Below, one piece after another: positions 1 to 8,568 of a stretch of 33,543 nucleotides of DNA. The notes beneath the pieces are model-generated. The model was not told the DNA's origin, made no database searches, and was given only the letters and a program-made list of their open reading frames with translations. The DNA is from Chloroflexota bacterium. GTDB taxonomy: Bacteria > Chloroflexota > Dehalococcoidia > Lucifugimonadales > GCA-2722455. The position numbers were made by a program, and so were the translations under genes. The DNA lies in contig PBMB01000016.1 in the NCBI GenBank assembly GCA_002722455.1, positions 1 to 33,543 on the forward strand. Direction: 5' to 3'. Position 1 is the first letter of the stretch, and every line of letters starts with the position of its first letter.

Positions 1-1077
1 ACAGGACATAATAGTGGAGTTATTCATGCTGGTCTGTATTATCCTCCAGGATCTTATAAAGCACAATGGTGTACAACTGGTGCCAAATTCTTAATAGACT
101 ATTGTAAGAATTATGATATACCGTATGAATTATCCGGTAAGCTAGTTATAGCATCTGATTCTTCAGAAGAAAAAACCTTGAATGATTTGTATGATAGAGG
201 CGTTAGTAATGGTGTTCAGGGGTTAAGGAAACTTAATAAGGATCAGTTAACCGAGATTGAACCGAATGTTGTAGGGAATAGTGCTATATATTCTCCAAAT
301 ACTGGAATCGTAGATTATACAAAGATTTCAGAAAGTTTTGCATCTAATATTATTCAGGGAAATGCTGAAATCTTAACTGGTTGTCAAGTTATGGATATAG
401 TGAGTAAGAATGAAGGTGTTTTTCTTCAAACAACTAAAGGTGACATAGAGAGTAAAACAATAATTAACTGTGCAGGTCTTCAAGCAGATGATATTGCAAA
501 GAAAATGGATGTTGAAATTGATGTAAGAATAATACCATTTAGAGGTGAATATTATACTGTTAAACCAAGAGATTCTTTATTTATTCGTGGATTAATATAT
601 CCAGTACCTGATCCAAGATTCCCCTTTCTTGGAGTACATTTTACTAAACGTATTGATGGTAGTATTGAAGCTGGCCCTAATGCGGTATTAGCATTTGCCA
701 GAGAAGGTTATAAGAAAACAGATTTTGACATTAAAGAAATACTTGGGTTATTACGATTCAGTGGTTTTTGGTACATGAGTTTTAAGTACTGGAAAATGGG
801 TCTTGATGAGCAAATGCGATCAATTAGCAAAAAATTGTTTGTTAAATCTTTACAAAAATTAGTACCAGGTATAAATGAGGCAGATTTAATTAGTGGAGGT
901 TCAGGAGTTAGGGCTCAAGCAGTAGATAAAAAAGGAGGTATAATACAAGATTTCAAGATTATACAATCTCCTAGTGCTGTACATGTTTTAAATGCACCTT
1001 CTCCAGCTGCTACTTCATCGTTGTCTATTAGTCAACATATTGTTGATGTTGCAAAAAAACAATTTGGATGGGTATGA
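1..1077 (+). CDS. lhgO: L-2-hydroxyglutarate oxidase, 5'-truncated by window edge
   Basis: This FAD-dependent enzyme oxidises L-2-hydroxyglutarate to 2-oxoglutarate, a metabolite-repair or lysine/glutarate catabolism step usually coupled to the respiratory chain. The frame is open from the first base and gives 358 residues. The family is about 400 residues, so roughly 40-50 N-terminal residues, including the FAD dinucleotide-binding glycine motif, lie outside the window. The visible part opens with TGHNSGVIHAGLYYPPGS, the LhgO hallmark after the FAD fold. Further support is an 'INCAGLQADDIA' FAD-contact segment and a C-terminal 'SGGSGVRAQAVD' stretch like the last FAD-binding segment of DAO-fold oxidases. 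A TTG at 178 is an internal codon, not the start. The next gene is tRNA-Gly on the same strand with its own promoter. The family call is firm; the physiological substrate is inferred. Confidence 0.9.
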   Translation, partial: TGHNSGVIHAGLYYPPGSYKAQWCTTGAKFLIDYCKNYDIPYELSGKLVIASDSSEEKTLNDLYDRGVSNGVQGLRKLNKDQLTEIEPNVVGNSAIYSPNTGIVDYTKISESFASNIIQGNAEILTGCQVMDIVSKNEGVFLQTTKGDIESKTIINCAGLQADDIAKKMDVEIDVRIIPFRGEYYTVKPRDSLFIRGLIYPVPDPRFPFLGVHFTKRIDGSIEAGPNAVLAFAREGYKKTDFDIKEILGLLRFSGFWYMSFKYWKMGLDEQMRSISKKLFVKSLQKLVPGINEADLISGGSGVRAQAVDKKGGIIQDFKIIQSPSAVHVLNAPSPAATSSLSISQHIVDVAKKQFGWV

Positions 1078-1127
1078 ACAACTTGAAATTATCTGATTTT
1101 TTGTGGGATTAGCTTATCTTAATTTAG

Positions 1128-1156
1128 TTCAGAGATGTACGTAAATATGGTATAAT
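1128..1156 (+). promoter_or_regulatory. Sigma-70-type promoter for tRNA-Gly
   Basis: A -35 box TTCAGA (1128-1133) is separated by 17 bases from a perfect -10 TATAAT (1151-1156). The -10 is also preceded by TG one base upstream (1148-1149), giving an extended -10. Transcription would begin near 1163, about 40 bases before the tRNA. The position and the match to consensus support it; no transcription data were available. Confidence 0.6.
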
Positions 1157-1202
1157 TTAGATATATACCAAAGGCGTAATTTGTAGCTTATTTTGACATT
1201 TT

Positions 1203-1277
1203 GCGGGAGTAACTCAGTGGTAGAGTCCCTGTTTTCCAAATAGGATGTCGCGGGTTCGAATCCCGTCTCCCGCTCCA
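1203..1277 (+). tRNA. trnG: tRNA-Gly(UCC)
   Basis: The cloverleaf folds completely. The acceptor stem GCGGGAG (1203-1209) pairs with CTCCCGC (1267-1273). The D stem is ACTC/GAGT. The anticodon stem CCTGT/ATAGG (with one G-U pair) encloses loop TTTCCAA (1233-1239). The T arm is GCGGG-TTCGAAT-CCCGT with one terminal G-U pair. The anticodon TCC at 1235-1237 reads GGA and, by wobble, GGG glycine codons. The 3' CCA is encoded (1275-1277). The D loop is short, as in many glycine tRNAs. Confidence 0.97.
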
Positions 1278-1304
1278 TAAATTTCTAGTAGTTACAGTTT
1301 TGTA

Positions 1305-2942
1305 CTAATATCCTCTAATAAACTTGATATGATCTGAATATGTATTGGGATCAACTTGGACATCAATGATTGTTAACTGATTATTGTTTAGTGCAGTAGT
1401 AAAATGTTGTTTAAATTCTTGTATTGAATTTGCTACAAATCCTTGTCCTCCAAAACTTTCAGCGATTTTAACAAAATTAGTAACTGAAAGATCAACTCCA
1501 TTTCTACGATATTTTTTTGAAGATTGTTTGACTCGAATCATACCTAAAGTTCTATCTGTGAATATTATAATGATTGGATGAAGTTTTAGCCTTGTTGCAA
1601 TTTCAAGTTCAGTAGCTCTCATAAGAAAGCCTGCATCTCCAATTAGGGCAATTGTTCTTTGTTTAGGTCTTGCTATACAAGATGCTAATGCAGCAGGTAT
1701 AGAAAACCCCATCGTATTGGCTCCACTAGAATCGAAATATGTATTTGGAGAAAAAACCTTCCAGGCATACAAAGCAACTCGTCCGTAAATCCCTGCTTCA
1801 GTTGTAAGAATAGCGTCCTTAGGTGCTAGTTTCCTAATAGTATGAATAACAGATGTAGCAGTAATTGTTGGGTTATTTAATTCTAGTTTTGAAAGACTAG
1901 TTTCCCAAAATTCTTTAATATATTGCGTGTTCCAGGTATTACGTTTTGTTAATATTGATTTTAGTTTGGAAAGAATTTCATTTAGATCTCCATAAATTTC
2001 ATGTTTAGGAGTACCAATTGGTTCATGAGGATTTTGTATTTTATCTATAATTATATGGGGTTGGGTATGTTCCCAAGGGCTTAATAGTTCCATTCGGTCT
2101 AGACCAATAGATACGATTAAATCAGATTTTGCAATTGCCTGTCCTTCGAAAGTGGATTTGTCATAGACACCAGATACAATACCCATAAAAAGAGGATGGT
2201 TTTCAGGAATTATTCCTCTTGCTTTACTCGTAACCATAGTTGCACATTGGAGATGTTCTGCTAGATTAACAAAGGAACTGATAGAATTATTTCGATAAAC
2301 TAGTGGTCCACCAATTAGCAATGGAAACTTTGCAGATTCGATTGTATCGATAATTAACTTTAATTGTTTACTAGATACTTTTTCAGTTTTTATATAATCT
2401 TTATCAGATTTCCAGTATGAGATTACTGAATCATTAGCATCTGAATGAGGCATGTCAAAATGTATAGGTCCAGGTCTTTCTTCAGACGATAGTGTGATAG
2501 CTTTATTAACTAATTCTTGAGCATCCGAATCACCTAAAATAATAGATGTTTTTGCCATTGTACTGAATAGTTCACTATGATTAATTTTTTGAAGAGACAT
2601 TTTATTATAAAGTGATGAATTGTATGTTTCAGTTATGCATATTAAGGAATGTCTTTCCCAATAAGCATATCCTGCACCAGCACAAAGATTGATTGCTCCA
2701 GGTCCCATAATTGACAATGATACTCCTGTGGTATTAGTTAGTTGTCCATAAACTATTGCCATTAGTGCTGCAGTAGTTTCATGTTGAGTAAGTACAAATT
2801 TCAAACCTTTTTTCGTACATTCTTCAATTAAATCTATTGAACTTCCTCCCCCAGGCATGCCAAAGATATATTTAATTTTATTTTCATAAAGTGATAGAGC
2901 TACATTTTCAGCCGTTGATAATTTTGTCACAATATTCACCAA
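1305..2942 (-). CDS. Thiamine-diphosphate-dependent acetolactate synthase-like enzyme
   Basis: This 545-residue protein has the three-domain ThDP fold of the acetolactate synthase/benzoylformate decarboxylase superfamily. The N-terminal Pyr domain begins with 'YIFGMPGG' and carries the cofactor-activating Glu in 'TQHETTAALMA' (about residue 54). A middle domain includes 'LIGGPLVYR'. The C-terminal PP domain has 'GDAGFLMRATELEIA' followed by 'IIIFTDRTLGMI'. The normal GDG...NN cofactor/Mg motif is therefore GDA...TD: Asp is retained, while the second glycine and first asparagine are changed. No regulatory subunit or branched-chain synthesis gene is adjacent, so a decarboxylase or carboligase role in catabolism is as likely as isoleucine/valine synthesis. 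The start is TTG at 2942; a GTG one codon later is an alternative, and no strong ribosome site is visible. It is convergent with the tRNA. Superfamily certain, substrate unknown. Confidence 0.85.
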   Translation of the reverse strand: MVNIVTKLSTAENVALSLYENKIKYIFGMPGGGSSIDLIEECTKKGLKFVLTQHETTAALMAIVYGQLTNTTGVSLSIMGPGAINLCAGAGYAYWERHSLICITETYNSSLYNKMSLQKINHSELFSTMAKTSIILGDSDAQELVNKAITLSSEERPGPIHFDMPHSDANDSVISYWKSDKDYIKTEKVSSKQLKLIIDTIESAKFPLLIGGPLVYRNNSISSFVNLAEHLQCATMVTSKARGIIPENHPLFMGIVSGVYDKSTFEGQAIAKSDLIVSIGLDRMELLSPWEHTQPHIIIDKIQNPHEPIGTPKHEIYGDLNEILSKLKSILTKRNTWNTQYIKEFWETSLSKLELNNPTITATSVIHTIRKLAPKDAILTTEAGIYGRVALYAWKVFSPNTYFDSSGANTMGFSIPAALASCIARPKQRTIALIGDAGFLMRATELEIATRLKLHPIIIIFTDRTLGMIRVKQSSKKYRRNGVDLSVTNFVKIAESFGGQGFVANSIQEFKQHFTTALNNNQLTIIDVQVDPNTYSDHIKFIRGY

Positions 2943-2963
2943 GGTTTAATTTATTTTGATTAC

Positions 2964-2972
2964 AATATAACA
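2964..2972 (-). promoter_or_regulatory. Possible extended -10 element for the ThDP enzyme gene
   Basis: On the minus strand the bases read TG-T-TATATT, an extended -10 placed about 22 bases before the TTG start. No convincing -35 box lies 16-18 bases upstream. In AT-rich DNA such matches are common, so support is weak. Confidence 0.3.
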
Positions 2973-3067
2973 TGAGAATGTAGTATATTATAAATTTTAA
3001 AAATAAGAGAAATTTATTAATTTCTTTAATTTTTCATTATGATTTCCCCTGTGATATTTTGATCAGG

Positions 3068-3087
3068 ATGTTATACTCGTGTAACAT
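3068..3087 (+). promoter_or_regulatory. Imperfect palindrome overlapping a -10-like box (candidate operator)
   Basis: ATGTTATAC and GTGTAACAT face each other across a 2-base centre, matching at 8 of 9 pairs. The palindrome contains TATACT (3072-3077), a plausible -10 box for the small membrane protein gene at 3123; the -35 region is poor. The arrangement resembles a repressor site on a promoter, but palindromes of this quality are expected by chance several times in a window this AT-rich. Confidence 0.3.
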
Positions 3088-3122
3088 GTTTTAATAATTT
3101 GTACAAATTAATGGAGTGAAAT

Positions 3123-3401
3123 ATGGCCGCACAGAATAATACACCAACTGATGAACAAGAAAAACCTTCAAGTGGTGCAGATAAAGCTAAACAACAGTTA
3201 AAAGCAATTATAGGATTTTTTAAGATCACATCATTTTCAGAAGCTATAGATAAGATAGTATATATTTTAGGAGCTCTTATTGGATTGGGTCTGGTAGTAA
3301 TGATTGGTGCAATGATAGGTTGGGGTGTTTTAGTCGGTTTACTTGTAGTTGCATTAGCATTATGGGCTCTTCAATTGGCTTGGCTTTTCTATTTCCGTTA
3401 A
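3123..3401 (+). CDS. Small two-helix membrane protein, copy 1
   Basis: This 92-residue protein has a polar, lysine-rich N terminus (about residues 1-30), a short amphipathic 'FKITSFSEAIDKI' segment, and a hydrophobic block of about 45 residues long enough for two membrane helices, with a conserved 'GAMIGW' turn at the middle. It ends in aromatics and a single Arg. By hand alignment it matches the next gene at about 34 of 62 positions, so the pair is a tandem duplication. The ATG at 3123 has a good ribosome site (GGAG, 6 bases upstream). A palindrome covering a possible -10 box precedes it. I do not recognise the family. A scaffold, sensor or transporter-accessory role would be speculation. 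Confidence 0.8.
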   Translation: MAAQNNTPTDEQEKPSSGADKAKQQLKAIIGFFKITSFSEAIDKIVYILGALIGLGLVVMIGAMIGWGVLVGLLVVALALWALQLAWLFYFR

Positions 3402-3426
3402 TCGTGGAATATAAGTTAGTGCTTAC

Positions 3427-3447
3427 TTAAAGTAATCAATACTTTAA
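3427..3447. repeat. Inverted repeat between the paired membrane-protein genes
   Basis: TTAAAGTA (3427-3434) and TACTTTAA (3440-3447) form a perfect 8-base dyad across 5 bases. A second, overlapping dyad TTACTT-A-AAGTAA lies at 3423-3435. The elements sit in the 79-base gap before the second paralogue's ATG. There is no downstream T tract, so an operator or mRNA hairpin fits better than a terminator. One such dyad could occur by chance in this base composition. Confidence 0.35.
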
Positions 3448-3480
3448 TAATAAGTATATGTATTGATAGATGGAGCACAA

Positions 3481-3750
3481 ATGTATAAAAACCCAGAAGA
3501 TGTAGAAGGAAAAGTTTCTTCAGATAGCAGTAAAATCAAATATATTTTCAATTTGGTAATAAAATTTTTTACCATTCGATCATTTTCAGAGCTGATAGAA
3601 AAAGTAGTATACATCTTAGGACTTCTTATCAGTATCGGGTTTTTAATCGTACTTGGTGCGATGATAGGATGGACTATATTAATTGCATTACTAACAATTT
3701 CTTTAGCATTGTCCATACTTAAATTGTTTTGGCTTTGGTGGGTACGTTAG
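3481..3750 (+). CDS. Small two-helix membrane protein, copy 2
   Basis: This 89-residue paralogue of the preceding gene shares the 'SFSE-I-K-VYILG' entry to the first helix and the 'GAMIGW' turn, then a second hydrophobic helix ending in 'FWLWWVR'. The start is placed at ATG 3481 rather than the in-frame TTG at 3463, because GGAG lies 5 bases before this ATG, as in copy 1, and the N termini then align in length. The soluble N termini (about 30 residues) differ almost completely while the membrane parts are conserved. This suggests the membrane part does a shared job, for example pairing with each other, and the tails have diverged. It is convergent with secF, 18 bases away. Function unknown. 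Confidence 0.75.
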   Translation: MYKNPEDVEGKVSSDSSKIKYIFNLVIKFFTIRSFSELIEKVVYILGLLISIGFLIVLGAMIGWTILIALLTISLALSILKLFWLWWVR

Positions 3751-3768
3751 TTATATATTTGAGTAGTT

Positions 3769-4647
3769 TTATCTAAACTTTTTGGTTTCCCAGGTAATTA
3801 AAAGATTAGTTGCTATTCCCATTGAACTATATGTTCCAACAATCACACCTGCTAGTAGTACCCATAAGAAATTTTTTATTGTTGGTCCACCGAATAATAG
3901 AAGAGCAAGTATTGCAAAAATTAAGGTAAAGCTAGTATTTAATGATCTACCAAAACTTTCTGCTACGCTTAAATTAGCAACATCAGAAAGTGAGTAATTT
4001 GGATAAGTTGCAATATTTTCTCGAATTCGGTCGAAAATAACGATTGTATCGTTGACACTATATCCGATAACAGTAAGTAATGCTATTAAGAACATTGTAT
4101 TTACTTCTACTCCGAAAAGCTTACCTAGCATAGCAAAAAGACCAATTACGATAATAGTATCGTGTAATAATGCTATTATTGCAGCGATACCATAACGGGA
4201 TGGACTTGGAACATTTCTAAAAGCCCACCAAATATACAAAAATATTCCTATCGATGCAGCAATGATAGCTATGAATGCATTACGAATTGTTTCTAATGCA
4301 ATTACAGCTGAAACAGTATCAAAACTGAGGACACTAACCTTCTCAGGGTTAAGTAGAATATTTGTATCTGATATTATGTCAGTTTTGTCGTTTAGTTGTT
4401 TAGTACGTATAAAATAAGTGTTCTTTTCCATCATTTGTATGACAGAATTAGGATGGCCTATTTGCGATAGTTCAGAACGAATATCTTCTTGACTTGTATC
4501 ATTATTGAATTTAATTGAAATCGTTGAACCTCCGGTAAAATCTATACCGGGTTTTAAACCTGGAGAAATAATTAAAAATATTACCCCAATACTAATTAGT
4601 ATGAGCGAAAGAGAGAAAAACCAAATTCGTTTATTTACGAAATCCAC
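3769..4647 (-). CDS. secF: Protein translocase subunit SecF
   Basis: SecF, with SecD, uses the proton or sodium gradient to complete protein export after SecYEG/SecA in the cytoplasmic membrane. The 292-residue product has an N-terminal membrane helix (about residues 8-28), the periplasmic-loop signature 'GIDFTGGS', and a C-terminal block of five helices with the family motif 'GYSVNDTIVIFDRIREN'. Length is normal. It starts with GTG at 4647, preceded by GGAG at 6 bases spacing, and lies 12 bases after secD, so the two are co-transcribed and probably translationally linked. It is the last gene of the def-cca-secD-secF block. Confidence 0.96.
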   Translation of the reverse strand: MDFVNKRIWFFSLSLILISIGVIFLIISPGLKPGIDFTGGSTISIKFNNDTSQEDIRSELSQIGHPNSVIQMMEKNTYFIRTKQLNDKTDIISDTNILLNPEKVSVLSFDTVSAVIALETIRNAFIAIIAASIGIFLYIWWAFRNVPSPSRYGIAAIIALLHDTIIVIGLFAMLGKLFGVEVNTMFLIALLTVIGYSVNDTIVIFDRIRENIATYPNYSLSDVANLSVAESFGRSLNTSFTLIFAILALLLFGGPTIKNFLWVLLAGVIVGTYSSMGIATNLLITWETKKFR

Positions 4648-4659
4648 TATATTCTCCTG

Positions 4660-6513
4660 TTATTCTTTGTTATTTTTTTGATTTATCGATTTTGGAGAAA
4701 ATGGAGTAAAAATCATTGGTTTTTTACCCAATATTCCCATTCCTAAAAGCTGTAAGATTGTTTTAGTTACAGTTATTGCAGAGAACATACTTATAAGTAC
4801 TCCTATAGCCAACGTTATTGCAAATCCTTTTACGATAGATGCACCTAATGTGTCAGCGAACCAAAATAAAACTCCACATGTAATTAATGTTGAGATATTA
4901 CTATCTCGAATAGCAGACCATGCTCTGTTAAATCCGATATTAATAGCAGTAGGTACTGTTCTGCCATAACGTAATTCTTCTTTCATTCTTTCAAAAATTA
5001 ATATATTAGCATCTACAGCCATACCTATAGAAAGTATAGCCGCGGCTATACCAGAAAGAGTAAGTGTCACTGGGAGGAGTTTGAAAATTCCTAATAATAG
5101 TGTTGCATAGATTATTAATGCTATTGCTGCTATTACTCCACTCATACGGTAATAAAGAATCATGAAAAGCAGAATTAATCCTAGTCCGATCAATCCAGCT
5201 ACTAAACTTCTTTTTAATGAATCTGAACCTAGAATAGCATCAACAGTTCGTTCTTGAATTAAATTAATAGGTAATGGGAGACGACCAGATTCAAGTAAAA
5301 GAGCTAAGTCTTGAACTCTTTCATAAGTAAAATCACCACCTTCAATGTAGGCTGCTCCATTTGTAATCGGGTTAATTACTCTAGAAGCAATTAGTTCTTG
5401 TCCGTCAAGTTCAATTACTAAGAGATCAGGAGTATTTGCTAACTTTGTAGTGATCTCACCAAATTTTCTAGCACCTTCATCATTAAATACAATATTAATT
5501 ATAGGTAAATTAGTAGTTTGATGTTGCCCGGGGAATGCACGGTCCATATCTTCACCTGTTAGTCCTCCAGGAATTGCTTGATCAACACGTCCTATTATTT
5601 CGCCAAGTTGTATAGTTTCGGGAGATCCTCCGAATTCACTTGTGAATGATTCCATTATTGAATCGGTATCTTTAGATGCATATTGGACTGAAAGATTAAT
5701 GATGAAACTATTCTTTGAGTCTGCTTTATTAATTAAGGGTGCTGTATTAGATGTCATCCATTCCAATGTTGTTGGATTCATTAATAATGGACGATAAGAT
5801 ATTTGTAATGGCATTTCAGTAGAATTATCTGATTGTATAGTAAGATAACTAGGATAACGATCATTTGTACCTTCAAGAGGCAATATTGAGGTTTCTAATC
5901 TTGTTAATAGATTAGAAAAAGCAATTGCTCCTTCATCAGAAAATTCAAGTAACAGACCAGGAAGAGGTTGTAAATTTGCTGGCATCGGTGAAGAACTAGT
6001 ATTTGATAGGGTTGATTGATTAGTTGTTACATCAGTTATAGTTTCATTGAGATCTATAGCTGATACATTAAGTAGAGATCCTGGTTCAATCCCAGGTATT
6101 TTTCGGGCAACATTTAATGTTCTTTCTTTGTAATTTAATTGAGCTGTTTCTCCAATTAAACTTTTAGCTCTTTTTGTATCACGTACTCCTGGGAGTTGGA
6201 TTAGTAATCTATTATCACCGAGTAATTGAATGATAGGTTCACCTAAACCAGAGGCATTCACTCTGCGTTCAATAGATTGTTTTAGTGAGTCCATTTGTTC
6301 TTGTCGAGGAATAATTGGCTCTCCAGTTTCAGAGTCGACAGCTTGATATACTAAGTGACTACCTCCCTGTAGATCTAATCCTAATTCCAATCCTAGTAGA
6401 CCATTGCCACCACGTTCAAACTGTCCAATTTTAAATTCAGTAAGTGTGAGACTAGATATAGCTATAACAAGAAGGGCAGATATAATTGCAATTCGTTTGT
6501 AAAACCTACGCAA
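4660..6513 (-). CDS. secD: Protein translocase subunit SecD
   Basis: The large partner of SecF in Sec-dependent export; its periplasmic P1 head captures emerging substrates. In the 617-residue product an N-terminal helix (about 8-26) is followed by 'LGLDLQGGSHLVYQ', the P1 signature. A long extracytoplasmic region follows, then six helices from about residue 435 carrying 'GMAVDANILIFERMKEELR', the conserved proton-path motif. The start is TTG at 6513 with GGAG 6 bases upstream. That ribosome site lies inside the end of cca, whose stop overlaps this gene by 8 bases. YajC, a frequent partner, is not present here. Confidence 0.96.
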   Translation of the reverse strand: MRRFYKRIAIISALLVIAISSLTLTEFKIGQFERGGNGLLGLELGLDLQGGSHLVYQAVDSETGEPIIPRQEQMDSLKQSIERRVNASGLGEPIIQLLGDNRLLIQLPGVRDTKRAKSLIGETAQLNYKERTLNVARKIPGIEPGSLLNVSAIDLNETITDVTTNQSTLSNTSSSPMPANLQPLPGLLLEFSDEGAIAFSNLLTRLETSILPLEGTNDRYPSYLTIQSDNSTEMPLQISYRPLLMNPTTLEWMTSNTAPLINKADSKNSFIINLSVQYASKDTDSIMESFTSEFGGSPETIQLGEIIGRVDQAIPGGLTGEDMDRAFPGQHQTTNLPIINIVFNDEGARKFGEITTKLANTPDLLVIELDGQELIASRVINPITNGAAYIEGGDFTYERVQDLALLLESGRLPLPINLIQERTVDAILGSDSLKRSLVAGLIGLGLILLFMILYYRMSGVIAAIALIIYATLLLGIFKLLPVTLTLSGIAAAILSIGMAVDANILIFERMKEELRYGRTVPTAINIGFNRAWSAIRDSNISTLITCGVLFWFADTLGASIVKGFAITLAIGVLISMFSAITVTKTILQLLGMGILGKKPMIFTPFSPKSINQKNNKE

Positions 6514-8014
6514 TGTAATCTCCTTTTTTCAATTTTTTGTCCAAAAAGGAAAAAGCTTGTTTTTTATTTTTAATTTCTCCCGTATGGTAAGCTTCGTTAG
6601 CATATTCAATGAGCCTACCTACTATTGGTCCTGATTGGAGATTGAATTTTTTCATAATTTCCTTACCATCCATATAATTATACGGTTTATTATCTATATT
6701 TGTATTGTGATTATTGTATATATATTTCATTAATTTTCTTTGCCAATTCCATTCTTCTATAGATATATTTGGACCTCGAGCTGATAAATAATCCGCAAGA
6801 CTAAGATATAGAATATCACAACTTATGTTACCTAAGTCTCTAAAATATCGGTATAATGCTTTTTTTGAAGGTAGATTTTGGTTATTAGATATTTGATTAG
6901 GTCTTAAGTGGTAAAAGACTAATTTATTAATATATTCGATTCCATGTTTACTTAATCTTAGTCTATCCAATATTTTTTCAGTTATTTCACTTCCTTTTTT
7001 ATCATGGCCAATAAAACTAATTTTACCTGAATCATCTTTAAATTCTGTTGTTGGTTTCCCAATATCATGTAATAATGCTGCCAATTTTAGTAATGTAAGT
7101 TTATTTTGATTATCGCTGTAAGGAGTTTCAAAATAATTTTTTACAGAGTTCGTGTATTGCAAAAAATCGAATGGCAAATCATAATTTTCAATAGGAGTTT
7201 CTTGAATAATATAACCTATGTATTCTGCTGTTTGGATACTATGATTAAATACGTCCCAATGATGATATTGAGGTTGGATAATTTTTTTACAGTCTATTAA
7301 TTCAGGGATCAGGATATTAAGCAAATTTAAATTATCAAGTTCATATAGAGAGTTCCTAACGTTTTTGCAGGAAAGTATTGTTAAGAATTCATCACGTATT
7401 CTTTCTGGAGATACACTAGTTAATTTAGAGGATTTTTCTCTAATATCTATTTTGGTTTTATTATCTATAGAAAACTTTAAACTTGCAGCTAATCTTTGTG
7501 CACGAAGCATACGTAAAGGATCATCATCAATAGCATTTTGTTCTACAAGTCTTATAGTTTTCTTTCTTATATCTTCTATGCCATTGAAAGGGTCAATAAT
7601 TATAGGGGCAGCTTTCTTGGTTTGAACTGAAAGAGGTATTGCAAGAGAATTAATTGTAAAATCGCGTTTTTGCAAATCAGATTTGATATCTCCCTTAGTC
7701 TGAGTTAAATCAATATTTAAGGAAGAATTAGGATGGTTAACGATAATCCTGAATAATTTAGATGGGCTATGTAGGCTAATTAATTTTCCGTTAAGCGAAT
7801 TTGCAATTTTAAGTCCTGTATCAAGTGGGTTACAAGATATTGAAATATCTATATCTTGTAGCGGGTTACCTATGAGTGCATCACGTATTGAACCACCTAC
7901 CAGATAAGATGTAGTTTTTTGCTGAACTAGTATATCTTGAATGTTTTTTACGATATCACTATTAATTATAGTTTTAATATTTTCAAGATTGCTTTTACTA
8001 AAATTATTTACCAT
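6506..8014 (-). CDS. cca: CCA tRNA nucleotidyltransferase / poly(A) polymerase family with HD domain
   Basis: A class II nucleotidyltransferase that adds or repairs the 3' CCA of tRNAs. In the 502-residue protein the head domain opens with 'YLVGGSIRDALIG' and the metal-binding pair 'DIDIS'. It continues with the strand 'RDFTINSLAI' and the tRNA-contact helix 'RMLRAQRLAASL'. The second half carries an HD phosphohydrolase domain with 'HHWDVFNHS' and 'ALLHDIGKP'. An HD extension is common in bacterial CCA enzymes and may trim 2',3'-cyclic or terminal phosphates. The ATG start lies 21 bases after def. The one tRNA gene in this window already encodes CCA, so repair may be the main role, though that is inference. 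A pure poly(A) polymerase cannot be excluded. Confidence 0.88.
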   Translation of the reverse strand: MVNNFSKSNLENIKTIINSDIVKNIQDILVQQKTTSYLVGGSIRDALIGNPLQDIDISISCNPLDTGLKIANSLNGKLISLHSPSKLFRIIVNHPNSSLNIDLTQTKGDIKSDLQKRDFTINSLAIPLSVQTKKAAPIIIDPFNGIEDIRKKTIRLVEQNAIDDDPLRMLRAQRLAASLKFSIDNKTKIDIREKSSKLTSVSPERIRDEFLTILSCKNVRNSLYELDNLNLLNILIPELIDCKKIIQPQYHHWDVFNHSIQTAEYIGYIIQETPIENYDLPFDFLQYTNSVKNYFETPYSDNQNKLTLLKLAALLHDIGKPTTEFKDDSGKISFIGHDKKGSEITEKILDRLRLSKHGIEYINKLVFYHLRPNQISNNQNLPSKKALYRYFRDLGNISCDILYLSLADYLSARGPNISIEEWNWQRKLMKYIYNNHNTNIDNKPYNYMDGKEIMKKFNLQSGPIVGRLIEYANEAYHTGEIKNKKQAFSFLDKKLKKGDYIA

Positions 8015-8035
8015 TTTTTAGATTCAATTTTATAT

Positions 8036-8530
8036 TTATGAAGTTGAGGCTGGGATTTCTGAAGACTCTTTTATCAGATCTTCGTGAGAATTCAAATGAT
8101 CAATGTAAAGAATTCCATTAATGTGATCAATTTCATGTTCAATAATTTGAGATAGTAGTCCTTCAGCTGTAATTTTCATTATGCGTGATTTACGATCCAT
8201 ACCTTTGGCTTTAATCCACATGGATCTAGTTATCGTGCCATAATATCCAGGGATACTTAAACACCCTTCTTGAACTTCTCGTTTTCCTTCTCGGTGAATT
8301 ATTTCTGGATTAATATAAGCTGTAGGTTCTTCGTCTTCTGGCAATTGAATTACAATTAAGCGTTTTAATACTCCGATTTGATTTGCTGCTAAACCAACTC
8401 CTCCAGAGTTTTGCAACGTATCCATCATGTCATCAACTAATTTTTGTATAGATTTATCTATATTATGGATTTTTTTTGCCCGCTGACGCAATATTGTATG
8501 TGGATATTTGTAAATAGGTAATATAGCCAA
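8036..8530 (-). CDS. def: Peptide deformylase
   Basis: Removes the formyl group from the N-terminal methionine of nascent proteins in the cytoplasm. All three family motifs are present in the 164-residue protein: GVGLAANQ (44-51), EGCLS with metal ligand Cys90, and HEIDH (132-136) with two metal-binding His and the catalytic Glu. Length is normal. The start is TTG at 8530, with AAGGA about 7 bases upstream and a good promoter just before it. It is the first gene of the def-cca-secD-secF block. No methionyl-tRNA formyltransferase gene follows, although fmt is a frequent neighbour of def. Confidence 0.97.
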   Translation of the reverse strand: MAILPIYKYPHTILRQRAKKIHNIDKSIQKLVDDMMDTLQNSGGVGLAANQIGVLKRLIVIQLPEDEEPTAYINPEIIHREGKREVQEGCLSIPGYYGTITRSMWIKAKGMDRKSRIMKITAEGLLSQIIEHEIDHINGILYIDHLNSHEDLIKESSEIPASTS

Positions 8531-8568
8531 AAGATTTCCTTTAAAATATTCTTAATTGTGTAGTTTTG

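Noticed and set aside
1203..1277. tRNA-Gly as an integration site for a mobile element
   Set aside because: No repeat of the tRNA 3' end and no integrase or other mobile gene was seen in the window.
1384..1581. Plus-strand open frame inside the ThDP enzyme gene
   Set aside because: It is the antisense shadow of the conserved C-terminal ThDP domain.
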